Source: REEB95 sp035934995 (GTDB lineage: Bacteria > Pseudomonadota > Alphaproteobacteria > ATCC43930 > CGMCC-115725). From it: 64,000 nt of DNA. The notes beneath the pieces were generated by a model. That model worked only from the letters and a program-made list of their open reading frames with translations. It ran no database searches and was not told the origin of the DNA. Below are positions 1-8,054 of this stretch, piece by piece (the stretch's first letter is position 1; the number at the start of each line of letters is the position of its first letter). The stretch covers positions 1 through 64,000 of the forward strand of contig DASYXI010000043.1 in NCBI GenBank assembly GCA_035934995.1. The letters are read 5' to 3'. The translations under genes and the position numbers were made by a program.

Positions 1-399
1 TGCCAGGTTCTGGCCGATCTGGGCGTCAACGACGTGCCGGTGGTCGGCGTCGCCAAAGGGCCCGACCGCAACGCCGGACGCGAGCGCTTCTTCCGTGCCG
101 GCAAGCCGCCGTTGAGCCTCGACCCCAAGGACCCGGTGCTCTACTTCCTCCAGCGCTTGCGCGATGAGGCGCACCGCTTCGCTATCGGCGCCCACCGCAG
201 CAAGCGGACGCGGGCCATCGGCGCATCGCTGCTCGACGAGATCGCCGGCATCGGCGCCGCACGCAAGCGCTCCCTGCTGCACCATTTCGGGTCAGCGCGC
301 GCGGTCGCCACCGCTGGCTTGACCGACCTCGAGCGCGTCGACGGCATCAGCAAAATCGTCGCAAAAAAGATTTATGATCATGTCCATGCCGAGGGCTAA
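1..399 (+). CDS. uvrC: Excinuclease ABC subunit C, C-terminal part (partial at left edge)
   Basis: The frame is open from base 1, so only the last 132 codons are present. UvrC makes both incisions in UvrABC nucleotide-excision repair. The fragment carries VAKGPDRNAGRERFF (about residues 17-31), characteristic of the RNase H-like C-terminal nuclease domain of alphaproteobacterial UvrC, and then tandem helix-hairpin-helix DNA-binding segments (IAGIGAARKRSLLHHFGS and VDGISKIVAKKI). It ends TAA 30 bases before pgsA, a common neighbour of uvrC in this class. The N-terminal GIY-YIG domain lies outside the window. Identification is firm. Confidence 0.93.
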   Translation, partial: CQVLADLGVNDVPVVGVAKGPDRNAGRERFFRAGKPPLSLDPKDPVLYFLQRLRDEAHRFAIGAHRSKRTRAIGASLLDEIAGIGAARKRSLLHHFGSARAVATAGLTDLERVDGISKIVAKKIYDHVHAEG

Positions 400-429
400 A
401 CTCGCGGTCGGCTATCGGCCCGGAACGCC

Positions 430-1032
430 ATGTTGACGACACTGCCCAACCTGCTGACGCTGTCGCGGATCGTCGCTATCCCCCTGGTGATCGCGACGTT
501 CTATGCCGCGGCGCCGCTCGGACCGTGGCTGGGCTGCGTCATCTTCAGCCTGGCAGCGGTCACCGACTGGCTCGACGGCCGGCTCGCCCGCATGTGGCAG
601 CAGCAATCGGAGCTCGGCCGTTTTCTCGATCCGGTCGCGGACAAGCTGCTGGTCGCGACCACCTTGTTCATGCTGGCTGCCTATGATCGCCTTTCGACGG
701 CGAGCATCCTGCCGGCGCTGGTCATCCTGACGCGCGAGATCATGGTCTCCGGCTTGCGCGAGCATCTCGCCGGCCTGCGGGTCGGCATGCCGGTGTCGAA
801 GCTCGCCAAATGGAAGACCTTCATCCAGATGCTGGCGATCGGCTTCCTGCTGATCGGCGACGCCGGCCCTGCGGCGATCCACGTGCGCGCGATCGGCGAA
901 GTCCTGCTGTGGCTTGCCGCCGTACTGACGGTGAAGACGGGATACGATTACCTGCGCGCCGGGCTCACGCACATCAACCGCCCGGCACCGTCCGGTGCGT
1001 CGATTAAGACGGCCAAGCCGAGCGCGACGTGA
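430..1032 (+). CDS. pgsA: CDP-diacylglycerol--glycerol-3-phosphate 3-phosphatidyltransferase
   Basis: This 200-residue inner-membrane enzyme makes phosphatidylglycerophosphate from CDP-diacylglycerol and glycerol-3-phosphate, the committed step to phosphatidylglycerol and cardiolipin. The full CDP-alcohol phosphatidyltransferase signature is visible: D46, D49-G50, A53-R54, G63, D67 and D71 (DWLDGRLAR...GRFLDPVAD). Hydrophobic segments before and after the motif fit the usual six-helix fold. Length is normal for PgsA. Its stop overlaps the GTG start of mobB as GTGA, so the two are probably translationally coupled. The phosphatidylserine synthase at 38185 carries the same motif but is a separate paralogue. 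Confidence 0.95.
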   Translation: MLTTLPNLLTLSRIVAIPLVIATFYAAAPLGPWLGCVIFSLAAVTDWLDGRLARMWQQQSELGRFLDPVADKLLVATTLFMLAAYDRLSTASILPALVILTREIMVSGLREHLAGLRVGMPVSKLAKWKTFIQMLAIGFLLIGDAGPAAIHVRAIGEVLLWLAAVLTVKTGYDYLRAGLTHINRPAPSGASIKTAKPSAT

Positions 1033-1568
1033 GCGGTCCGGCCATGCGGGTATTCGGTCTCGCCGGTTGGAGCGGCAGCGGCAAGACGACGTTGTTGACA
1101 CGGCTTTTGCCGGCGTTCATCGACCGCGGCCTGCGCGTCTCGACCGTGAAGCACGCGCACCACGAATTCGACATCGACCAGCCGGGTAAGGATTCGTGGC
1201 GCCACCGCAAGGAAGGCGCGACCGAGGTTATGGTCGCGTCGTCGCAGCGTTGGGCGCTGATGCACGAGCATCGCGGCGCGCCGGAACCGAAGCTCGACAC
1301 CCTGCTGCGCCAAATGACACCGGTCGATCTCGTGCTGGTCGAAGGCTTCAAGCGCGAGAACTTTCCAAAGCTCGAAGTCTACCGCGCATCGGTGGGCAAG
1401 CCGCTGATGTACCGCGAACAAACCGACATCGTCGCGGTGGCGAGCGACGAGAACCTCGCCGGCTGTCCATTGCCCCAGTTCAACATCGACGATATCGACG
1501 GCATCGCCGGGTTCATCCTCGAACGGTGCCGCCTCGAGCCGCTGCTCCATGGCGCAACTGACCGATGA
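1029..1568 (+). CDS. mobB: Molybdopterin-guanine dinucleotide biosynthesis adaptor protein MobB
   Basis: MobB is a small GTP-binding protein that helps MobA attach GMP to molybdopterin. The 179-residue product has an N-terminal P-loop GWSGSGKTT (residues 13-21), the early STVKHAHHEFD segment and VLVEGFKRE, all typical of MobB. The GTG start at 1029 overlaps the pgsA stop; an in-frame ATG at 1044 directly before the conserved MRVFGLAGW would also serve. The 3' end overlaps moeA by 20 bases. mobA is not in the window. Identification is strong, the exact start is not. Confidence 0.92.
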   Translation: MSGPAMRVFGLAGWSGSGKTTLLTRLLPAFIDRGLRVSTVKHAHHEFDIDQPGKDSWRHRKEGATEVMVASSQRWALMHEHRGAPEPKLDTLLRQMTPVDLVLVEGFKRENFPKLEVYRASVGKPLMYREQTDIVAVASDENLAGCPLPQFNIDDIDGIAGFILERCRLEPLLHGATDR

Positions 1569-2802
1569 TTGCTTCGCCTTCGGCGGGCAGCTGATGTCCG
1601 CCGGCGAGGCGCTGAAGATCCTCAAAGCCAACGTCCGCGCCGTCGCCGAGACTGAATCGGTCCGGTTGAACGAGGCGCGTGGCCGTATCCTCGCCGAGCC
1701 GGTGGTGGCAACCCGCGACGTGCCGCCGCACGACAACGCCGCGGTCGACGGTTATGCGGTGAGCTTCGACGCGCTCACGCCCGGCGAGCCAACGACCTTG
1801 CCGATCGGCGGCCGCGCCGCGGCCGGTCATCCGCTCGGCCGCACGGTGGCGCCCGGCGAATGCATCCGCATCTTCACCGGCGCACAGATGCCCGAAGGCG
1901 CCGACACGGTGCTGATGCAGGAGGATTGCCGGGTCGCCGACGGCAAGGCGATCCTGCCGACGGGCATCAAGCGTGGCGCCAATCGCCGGTTCGCCGGCGA
2001 GGACGTGAAACGCGGCGCAACCGTACTGGCCGCGGGCCGGCGCCTGCGGCCACAGGAGATCGGCCTCGCCGCCTCGCTCGGCCTGACCGCACTGACGGTG
2101 CGGCGCAAGCTGCGTGTCGCGATCTTTTCGACCGGTGACGAGGTGCGCGAACCGGGCGGCGACCTGCCGCCGGGCGCGATCTTCGATTCCAACCGCTACA
2201 CCTTGCGCGCGCTGCTCGAAGGCTTGAGCTGTTCGGTGACCGATCTGGGTATTCTGCCCGACAGCCTGGACGCGGTGCGCGACGCGCTTGGCCGCGCGGC
2301 CGAGGCGCACGATCTGGTGATGACGTCGGGTGGCGTATCGAGCGGCGAGGAAGATCACGTCAAGGAAGCGGTCGAAGCGCTCGGCAAGCTTCACTTCTGG
2401 CGGCTGGCGATCAAGCCCGGCCGGCCGGTGGCGATGGGCCAGATCGGTCGCGTGCCGTTCATCGGCCTGCCCGGCAATCCGGTGGCGGTGATGGTGACGT
2501 TCCTACTGCTGGCGCGGCCGCTGGTGCTGCTGCTGTCCGGCGCCGAGGACGCGCCGCCGCGGTTGTTTCGTGTCGTCTCGGGCTTCGCCTACGACAAGAA
2601 GGGCAGCCGCACCGAATATCTGCGGGCGCGGCTCAAGCCCGGCGAATCCGGTTGGGTGGCGGAGAAGTTTCCGCGCGACGGCGCCGGCATCCTGACCTCG
2701 ATGGTAGAATCCGACGGCTTGGTCGAAATTCCCGAAGGGTTGAGCCGTGTCGAGCTGGGCGGCACGGTCGATTTCCTGCCGTTCAGCGAGGTCATCGCGT
2801 AA
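1549..2802 (+). CDS. moeA: Molybdopterin molybdenumtransferase
   Basis: MoeA inserts molybdenum into adenylylated molybdopterin, the last step of molybdenum cofactor assembly. At 417 residues it has normal length. Visible landmarks are VPPHDNAAVDGYAV (about 58-71), the MoCF-binding segment FSTGDEV (193-199), TSGGVSSGEEDH (259-270), KPGRP (289-293) and GLPGNPVAV (306-314). It lies between mobB (overlapping) and moaD in a molybdenum cofactor cluster. The ATG at 1549 is used here, but an ATG at 1594 (MSAGEALKIL) gives an N-terminus closer to that of family members and may be the true start. Confidence 0.95.
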   Translation: MAQLTDDCFAFGGQLMSAGEALKILKANVRAVAETESVRLNEARGRILAEPVVATRDVPPHDNAAVDGYAVSFDALTPGEPTTLPIGGRAAAGHPLGRTVAPGECIRIFTGAQMPEGADTVLMQEDCRVADGKAILPTGIKRGANRRFAGEDVKRGATVLAAGRRLRPQEIGLAASLGLTALTVRRKLRVAIFSTGDEVREPGGDLPPGAIFDSNRYTLRALLEGLSCSVTDLGILPDSLDAVRDALGRAAEAHDLVMTSGGVSSGEEDHVKEAVEALGKLHFWRLAIKPGRPVAMGQIGRVPFIGLPGNPVAVMVTFLLLARPLVLLLSGAEDAPPRLFRVVSGFAYDKKGSRTEYLRARLKPGESGWVAEKFPRDGAGILTSMVESDGLVEIPEGLSRVELGGTVDFLPFSEVIA

Positions 2803-2840
2803 GGCTTGCGCCGCCCCGCGCCAACGCCTAAGTCAGCCCC

Positions 2841-3092
2841 ATGCGGCTGCTTTATTTCGCCTGGCTCAAGACCAAGATTGGCAAGACCGAGGAAACCCTC
2901 GATCTGCCCGCCGGCATCGCGACGCCAGCGGCGTTGGTCGACTGGCTCAAGACGCGTGGGCCCGGCTTCGCCGAAGCGTTGAAGGACCGGCGGACGCTGC
3001 GCGTCGCGGTCAACCGCCGCCATGTCGGCTGGGATTTCGGGCTCAAGCCGGGCGACGAAGTCGCGCTGTTTCCGCCGGTGACCGGCGGTTGA
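2841..3092 (+). CDS. moaD: Molybdopterin synthase sulfur carrier subunit
   Basis: MoaD is the ubiquitin-like small subunit of molybdopterin synthase; its C-terminal glycine is converted to a thiocarboxylate that donates sulfur to precursor Z. The 83-residue protein has the beta-grasp pattern beginning MRLLYFAWLKTKIGKTEE and ends exactly in the required Gly-Gly (PPVTGG). It is followed 7 bases later by moaE, the catalytic partner. Length and terminal GG match the family. Confidence 0.95.
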   Translation: MRLLYFAWLKTKIGKTEETLDLPAGIATPAALVDWLKTRGPGFAEALKDRRTLRVAVNRRHVGWDFGLKPGDEVALFPPVTGG

Positions 3093-3099
3093 GGCGGCT

Positions 3100-3552
3100 A
3101 TGATCCGCGTCCAGCGCGAGGATTTCGACATCGGCCGTGAGATCGAGACGCTCACGCGCGGCAAGACGACCATCGGCGGCATTGTCACCTTCGTCGGCAC
3201 GGTGCGCGACGCCGGCGGCGCCGACACGATCCGGTCGATGACGCTCGAGCATTATCCCGGTATGACCGAGGAAGAGCTGACGGCGATCGAAGCCGAAGCC
3301 AACAAACGCTGGAAGCTCGAAGCCTCGCTGATCGTCCACCGTCACGGCAAACTATTGCCGGGCGAGCGCATCGTGCTGGTGGTGACGGCGGCGGCGCATC
3401 GCGCGGCGGCCTTTGCAGCCAACGAATTCCTGGTCGACTGGCTCAAGACCAAGGCGCCGTTCTGGAAGCAGGAAGAGACGCCGCAGGGCACGCGCTGGGT
3501 CGAAGCCCAGGACAGCGACGACCAAGCGGCGAAGCGCTGGGCGAAGGGCTAG
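3100..3552 (+). CDS. moaE: Molybdopterin synthase catalytic subunit
   Basis: MoaE is the large subunit of the MoaD2-MoaE2 synthase that turns cyclic pyranopterin monophosphate into molybdopterin. The 150-residue sequence shows IGGIVTFVGTVRD (about 26-38), the LEHYPGM segment, the H-RHG-L-pGE motif (VHRHGKLLPGERIV) and the C-terminal active-site region LKTKAPFWKQE (about 122-132), where KAPFWK is diagnostic. It converges on ilvE with only seven bases between the stops, so no separate terminator is visible. Confidence 0.95.
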   Translation: MIRVQREDFDIGREIETLTRGKTTIGGIVTFVGTVRDAGGADTIRSMTLEHYPGMTEEELTAIEAEANKRWKLEASLIVHRHGKLLPGERIVLVVTAAAHRAAAFAANEFLVDWLKTKAPFWKQEETPQGTRWVEAQDSDDQAAKRWAKG

Positions 3553-3559
3553 GCGAGCT

Positions 3560-4459
3560 TCAGGCTGCGCTGGCTTTTTCGGCGGCGCGGACCGAGCGAT
3601 CGAAATCCTCGATCAACTGCTTGGTCATGGCACCGGGCGTGAACTTGTACTGGCCGATCTCGCGCACCGGCGTGATCTCGGCGGCGCTGCCCGTGAGGAA
3701 CACTTCCTGCGCCTTGGCAAGTTCGTCCGGCATCATCGCGCGCTCGACCACCTTGATCTGCCGCGCGCGCGCCAGACTGATGACGTGCTGACGGGTGATG
3801 CCGTTCAGAAAGCAGTCGGGCGTCGGCGTGTGCAACGCGCCGTCGATCGCCAGGAAGAGATTGGCGCCGGTCGCCTCCGCGAGCTGACCGCGCCAGTCGA
3901 GCATCAGCGCGTCTTCGTAGCCCTCGGCCTCGGCGGCGTGTTTCGACATGGTGCAGATCATATAGAGGCCGGCCGCCTTGGCATTGGTCGGCGCCGTGTT
4001 GGGCGCCGGCCGCGACCATTTTGCCCAAGTCATGCGGATGCCCTTGAGCCGCGCCTCGGGCACGAAATAGGTGCCCCAGTCCCAGGACGCGACCGCCATG
4101 TGGATCTTGGTGGCCTGCGCGGAAACGCCCATCTGCTCCGGTCCGCGCCACGCGATGGGACGGAGGTAGCCGTCCTTGATGTTCTGCGCCTCGACCGCCG
4201 TCTTGCACGCGGCCTCGATCTGCTCGCGCGTCCATGGAATTTCGAATCCCAGGATGCGGCCGGAATCGATCAGCCGCTGACAATGCTCGCGCAGCTTGAA
4301 GACCGTGCCGCCATAGACGTGCGCGCCTTCGAACACCGCGCTCGCGTAATGCAACGCGTGCGTCAGGACGTGGATCTTGGCATCGCGCCACGGCACCAGT
4401 TTGCCGTCGAGCCAAATCGAACCGTCGCGATCGTCGTAGGGAATGAGGCTGGCTGCCAT
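3560..4459 (-). CDS. ilvE: Branched-chain amino acid aminotransferase
   Basis: This PLP-dependent, fold-type IV transaminase interconverts branched-chain amino acids and their 2-oxo acids. The 299-residue product has the SIWLDGKLVPWRDAKIHVLTH start, FEGAHVY near residue 43, the PLP-binding lysine at about K161 (TNAKAAGLYM) and the phosphate-binding EATGANLF (195-202). AGGAAA lies about eight bases before the ATG. It is read divergently from a MarR regulator across 151 bases, an arrangement that suggests possible shared control but is not proof of it. D-amino acid transaminases share the fold, but length and motifs favour IlvE. Confidence 0.93.
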   Translation of the reverse strand: MAASLIPYDDRDGSIWLDGKLVPWRDAKIHVLTHALHYASAVFEGAHVYGGTVFKLREHCQRLIDSGRILGFEIPWTREQIEAACKTAVEAQNIKDGYLRPIAWRGPEQMGVSAQATKIHMAVASWDWGTYFVPEARLKGIRMTWAKWSRPAPNTAPTNAKAAGLYMICTMSKHAAEAEGYEDALMLDWRGQLAEATGANLFLAIDGALHTPTPDCFLNGITRQHVISLARARQIKVVERAMMPDELAKAQEVFLTGSAAEITPVREIGQYKFTPGAMTKQLIEDFDRSVRAAEKASAA

Positions 4460-4610
4460 GGCGGTTTCCTAGTGCGCTCCCGGGCGTTTTCTTCTGGCAC
4501 GATAGACGATAAAGGCCGCGCCCTGCACCTGCATCGCCCAAGACGATTATGTGCGAATATGACCCTGAGGAAACGGCTCCATACAACCATCCGGGCGCAT
4601 ATAAGTCAAC
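4460..4610. promoter_or_regulatory. Divergent ilvE/marR intergenic region with candidate promoters
   Basis: This 151-base gap is clearly more A+T-rich than its surroundings. On the + strand a TATAAG hexamer (4600-4605) ends only five bases before the MarR ATG at 4611, and no Shine-Dalgarno sequence is visible there, so the MarR message may be leaderless or start further upstream. On the - strand a CATAAT hexamer near 4546-4551 is a possible -10 for ilvE. No clear MarR palindrome was recognised. Both promoter calls are inference from short matches. Confidence 0.35.
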
Positions 4611-5111
4611 ATGGCTGACGTAAAATCCACGACCAATCCGCCATTCCTGCGTGAGGAAGAGCTGCGCCAGGCCATTGAGCTGCTTTACTACGGTTACCGC
4701 GATTTTACCGCCGAGCCCGACGCCATGCTGGCGCGCTATGGTTTCGGCCGCGCCCATCATCGCGTCATCTATTTCGTCGGCCGCCATCCGCAGATGAGCG
4801 TCAGCGACCTGCTGGCAATCCTGCGCATCACCAAGCAGAGCCTGTCGCGCGTCCTTAGCCAGCTGGTGCGGCAGGGTTTCATCCGGCAGTCGCCCGGCAA
4901 TCGCGATCGCCGCCGGCGGCTGCTCGAACTGACCGAAAAAGGTGTCGAGCTCGAACGCCAACTGTCCGAGAATCAACGCCAGCGCATTGCGCGTGCCTAT
5001 CGCGAAGCCGGCGCGCCGGCGGTCGACGGATTCCGCAAGGTCATGTTCAGCATCATGTCGAGCGAGGAGGACCGCAAGCGCATCGGCCGGCGCGGCGAAG
5101 GCTCCCGGTGA
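4611..5111 (+). CDS. MarR family transcriptional regulator
   Basis: This 166-residue protein is a winged-helix dimer-type regulator. Helices before the DNA-binding region include ARYGFGRAHHRVIYFVGRHP, followed by the recognition region MSVSDLLAILRITKQSLSRVLSQL (about 63-86) and the wing RQSPGNRDRRRRLLELTEKG (about 93-112) with the MarR DxR pattern. It is followed immediately by a response regulator and histidine kinase. The marR-response regulator order recalls petP-petR, known upstream of petABC in Rhodobacter capsulatus, but here petABC lies 17 kb away, so orthology is only a possibility. Confidence 0.88.
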   Translation: MADVKSTTNPPFLREEELRQAIELLYYGYRDFTAEPDAMLARYGFGRAHHRVIYFVGRHPQMSVSDLLAILRITKQSLSRVLSQLVRQGFIRQSPGNRDRRRRLLELTEKGVELERQLSENQRQRIARAYREAGAPAVDGFRKVMFSIMSSEEDRKRIGRRGEGSR

Positions 5112-5132
5112 GTGGGCCGTGCGTCGGCGGCA

Positions 5133-5837
5133 ATGAGCGCCTATACTGAGACCATGGACGCCACGGAGCCGCATCTCCTGGTCGTCGACGACGATGCGCG
5201 GCTGAGGGATTTGCTGCGCCGCTATCTCACCGACCAAGGCTTTCGCGTCACGACTGCCGGTGACGCCGCCGAGGCGCGTCGCAAGCTCGACAGCATCGCC
5301 TTCGATCTGCTGGTGCTCGACGTGATGATGCCGGGCGAGGACGGCTTCGCCCTCACCGCCAGCCTGCGCACCTCGAGCCGTATTCCCATCCTGCTGCTCA
5401 CTGCCAAGGCGGAAACCGCCGACCGTATCGGCGGCCTCGAGCGCGGCGCCGATGACTATCTGACCAAACCGTTCGAGCCGCGCGAGCTGGTGCTGCGCAT
5501 TCGCAACATTTTGCAGCGCGCCGCGTCCGAAACCGAACGCCTGTCGGTGCTGCGTCTCGGCGAATACCGGCTCGATTTGCGGCGCGGCGAATTACGCCGC
5601 GGCGAAGAGCCGGTGCGCCTGACCAGCGCCGAGCAATCGCTGCTGGCGGCGCTGGCGGCGCAGCCGGGCGAAGCGGTATCGCGTCAGACCCTGGCCGAAG
5701 CGACCCAGCTCGGCAGCAATCTGCGCGCCGTCGACGTGCAGATAACGCGGCTGCGGCGCAAGATCGAGCGCGACCCGCGCTTCCCGCGCTATCTCCAGAC
5801 AGTTCGAGGAACGGGTTATGTCCTCAAGCCCGATTGA
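5133..5837 (+). CDS. OmpR/PhoB-type response regulator
   Basis: A receiver domain (acidic pocket D19-D21, phospho-acceptor D63 in LLVLDVMMPGEDG, conserved lysine in YLTKPFE) is joined to a C-terminal winged-helix DNA-binding domain (LTSAEQSLLAAL...LRAVDVQITRLRRKIERDP...VRGTGYVL). The protein therefore is a phosphorylation-controlled transcription factor. The reading frame extends to a GTG at 5112; ATGs at 5133 and 5154 are both plausible starts and neither has a strong ribosome-binding site. The 3' end overlaps the kinase gene by 20 bases, so the kinase is its likely partner. Target genes cannot be read from the sequence. Confidence 0.93.
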   Translation: MSAYTETMDATEPHLLVVDDDARLRDLLRRYLTDQGFRVTTAGDAAEARRKLDSIAFDLLVLDVMMPGEDGFALTASLRTSSRIPILLLTAKAETADRIGGLERGADDYLTKPFEPRELVLRIRNILQRAASETERLSVLRLGEYRLDLRRGELRRGEEPVRLTSAEQSLLAALAAQPGEAVSRQTLAEATQLGSNLRAVDVQITRLRRKIERDPRFPRYLQTVRGTGYVLKPD

Positions 5838-7221
5838 ACGTCGCGAAGACGGCATCGAGCCGCTGTCGGACGTCGCGGCGCGGCGCGCGCTCGCTCTCGA
5901 CAGCCACCGGCGCTGGTTCAAGCGCATGCTGCCGCGGTCGCTCTGGGGCCGGTCGCTGCTGATCCTCATCTTGCCGCTGGTGATGGCGCAGTCGATCGCC
6001 ACTTGGATCTTCTACGACCGACATTGGGAGACGGTGGCGCGCCGCCTGTCGACGTCGGTTGCAGCCGATATCGCGCTGACGCTCGATTCGTTGACCCCGA
6101 CGACGACAGAGAACCAGCGCGACGCGGTTTTCCGGATGGCCGACGACGACACCGAGATCGCTTACAGCTTCCACGCCGGCGCGCATTTGCCCGCCGACGT
6201 GCCGCAAACCGGCAATTCGCGCATCGAAGAGACGCTGGCGCACGCCGTCACGCAACGTGTCGGCCTGCCGTTCGTGATCAGCGGCGAGGACGGCGACCAT
6301 AACTTCCTGGTATCGGTCCAGACCGACGACGGGGTCCTTTTGGCCGTTGTGCCGCGCGATCGCCTGTTCACGCCGACGACCTATATCTTCATCATGTGGA
6401 TGGTCGGCTCGTCGCTGGTGCTATTCGCCATCGCCTCGGTGTTCATGCGCAACCAGATCAAGTCGCTGCGGCGGCTGGCAGTTGCGGTCGACGATTTCGG
6501 CAAGGGGCGCGAGGTGCCGAACTTCAAGGTCGAGGGCGCGACCGAAGTGCGGCAGACTGGTCTGGCCTTTCTCCGCATGCGCGACCGCATCCAGCGCGCC
6601 ATCACGCAGCGCACCGAGATGCTGGCCGGCGTGTCGCACGATTTGCGCACGCCGTTGACACGGCTGCGACTGGCGCTCGAGCTGCAAAAGGACGACCCAC
6701 GCGCCGCCGAACTCAAGGCCGACGTCGCGGCGATGGAGCGCATGATTCAGGGCTATATCGACTTCGCCCGCGGCGAAGGCAGCGAGCAGACCCGGCCGAC
6801 CGACTTTGTGGCGCTGATCCGCGCCCTGGTTGCCGGCCTGGGTCAATCCGGCCCGCCGGTGATGGTGGCGCTGCCCGAGGAATGCATGTTGCCGTTGCGG
6901 CCCGACGCCATGCATCGCTGTCTTGTCAACCTGATCGCCAACGCCCGGCGTTACGGCAAGCATGTCTGGGTTACGGTCGTCGAAAGCAACGCCCTGGTCG
7001 AGGTGCTCGTCGACGACGACGGGCCGGGTGTTCCGCCGGCGGATCGCGAGGCGGTTTTCCGGCCGTTCTTCCGTCTCGATTCCTCGCGCAATCCGGAAAC
7101 CGGCGGCACCGGCCTGGGTCTCGCGATTGCGCGCGACGTGGTGCGCGTCCACGGCGGCGAAATTGCGCTCGAAGACTCGCCACATGGCGGCCTTCGTGCT
7201 CGCGTGAGGCTGCCGAAATAG
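5818..7221 (+). CDS. EnvZ-type sensor histidine kinase
   Basis: This 467-residue inner-membrane kinase has a cytoplasmic N-terminal tail, a first membrane helix (about 45-67), a periplasmic sensor segment (about 68-187), a second helix (about 188-210), a HAMP linker, and a HisKA domain with the phospho-acceptor H274 (GVSHDLRTPLTRLRL). The ATPase domain shows the N box NLIANARRYG and glycine boxes DDGPGVP and GTGLGLAIA. Overlap with the upstream response regulator supports a cognate pair. The periplasmic segment has no recognised ligand fold, so the signal is unknown. Confidence 0.93.
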   Translation: MSSSPIERREDGIEPLSDVAARRALALDSHRRWFKRMLPRSLWGRSLLILILPLVMAQSIATWIFYDRHWETVARRLSTSVAADIALTLDSLTPTTTENQRDAVFRMADDDTEIAYSFHAGAHLPADVPQTGNSRIEETLAHAVTQRVGLPFVISGEDGDHNFLVSVQTDDGVLLAVVPRDRLFTPTTYIFIMWMVGSSLVLFAIASVFMRNQIKSLRRLAVAVDDFGKGREVPNFKVEGATEVRQTGLAFLRMRDRIQRAITQRTEMLAGVSHDLRTPLTRLRLALELQKDDPRAAELKADVAAMERMIQGYIDFARGEGSEQTRPTDFVALIRALVAGLGQSGPPVMVALPEECMLPLRPDAMHRCLVNLIANARRYGKHVWVTVVESNALVEVLVDDDGPGVPPADREAVFRPFFRLDSSRNPETGGTGLGLAIARDVVRVHGGEIALEDSPHGGLRARVRLPK

Positions 7222-7224
7222 CGC

Positions 7225-7959
7225 ATGGAACTGACCTTCATCGGCAGCGGCGACGCCTTCGGCAGCGGCGGCCGGTTCAATACCTGCTTCCTGGTGCGCG
7301 GCGCCGATTGCCGCTTTCTCATCGACTGCGGCGCGACGGCGCTGGTCGCGCTGAAACGCGCGACAGTCGATCTCAATGCGCTCGACGGTGTCATTCTCAC
7401 GCACCTGCACGGCGACCATTTCGGCGGCCTACCGTTTCTGCTGCTCGACGCCCAGCTGATGAGCAAACGCGCGCGGCCCCTCTTCATCTGGGGACCCGAA
7501 GGAACCGAGATGCGGTTGGCGGCGTTGCGTGAAGCGCTGTTTCCCGGCTCCTCCAAGGCTGCACTCAAATTCGCGATCGATTTCACCGCACATCAGCCAG
7601 GCGTGCGCCGCGCGGGCGATCGATTCGCAGTGACGCCTTATCCGGCCGCCCATTCGGCAGGCGCGCCGTGCTTTGCCGTTCGGATCGAATGCGACGGCAA
7701 GATCATCGCCTATTCGGGCGATACCGCCTGGACCGATTCGTTGATCGATGCGGCGCGCGGCGCCGATTTGTTTGTCTGCGAATGCAGCAGCTTCGAGCGT
7801 GATCTGACGGGCCACCTGAGTTGGCGGACGCTGGCGGCGCGGCTGCCGTCGCTCGGCGCCAAGCGTGTCGTGCTGACGCACATGAATCCCGACATGCTGG
7901 CGCAAGCGGCGCAACTCGGCATCGAAACCGCGGCTGACGGTTTGACGCTCAGAGTCTGA
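7225..7959 (+). CDS. MBL fold metallo-hydrolase (RNase Z/PhnP-like)
   Basis: The 244-residue protein has the metallo-beta-lactamase metal motif HLHGDH at residues 60-65, an N-terminal LTFIGSGDAFGSGGRFNT typical of the RNase Z/phosphodiesterase branch, YSGDTAWTDSL for a bridging aspartate, and a C-terminal LTHMNPDM carrying a late histidine. It begins three bases after the kinase gene and is followed by a strong terminator, so it is probably the last gene of the marR-response regulator-kinase transcript. Substrate is unknown; tRNA processing, phosphodiesterase and lactonase roles all occur in this superfamily. Confidence 0.85.
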   Translation: MELTFIGSGDAFGSGGRFNTCFLVRGADCRFLIDCGATALVALKRATVDLNALDGVILTHLHGDHFGGLPFLLLDAQLMSKRARPLFIWGPEGTEMRLAALREALFPGSSKAALKFAIDFTAHQPGVRRAGDRFAVTPYPAAHSAGAPCFAVRIECDGKIIAYSGDTAWTDSLIDAARGADLFVCECSSFERDLTGHLSWRTLAARLPSLGAKRVVLTHMNPDMLAQAAQLGIETAADGLTLRV

Positions 7960-7975
7960 CTGCAGCGCCGCATAG

Positions 7976-8009
7976 AAAAAGGGCCGTCCGGGGGCGGGAC
8001 GGCCCTTTC
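7976..8009. terminator. Bidirectional intrinsic terminator
   Basis: A perfect stem GGGCCGTCC (7981-7989) / GGACGGCCC (7997-8005) with a 7-base loop is flanked by AAAAA on the left and TTT on the right. It lies between the convergent MBL hydrolase and phasin genes and can serve both. Confidence 0.85.
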
Positions 8010-8054
8010 ATATCGCTCCAGCGCGGCCTCCACGAAGGAGGCGCGCCGACGCGG

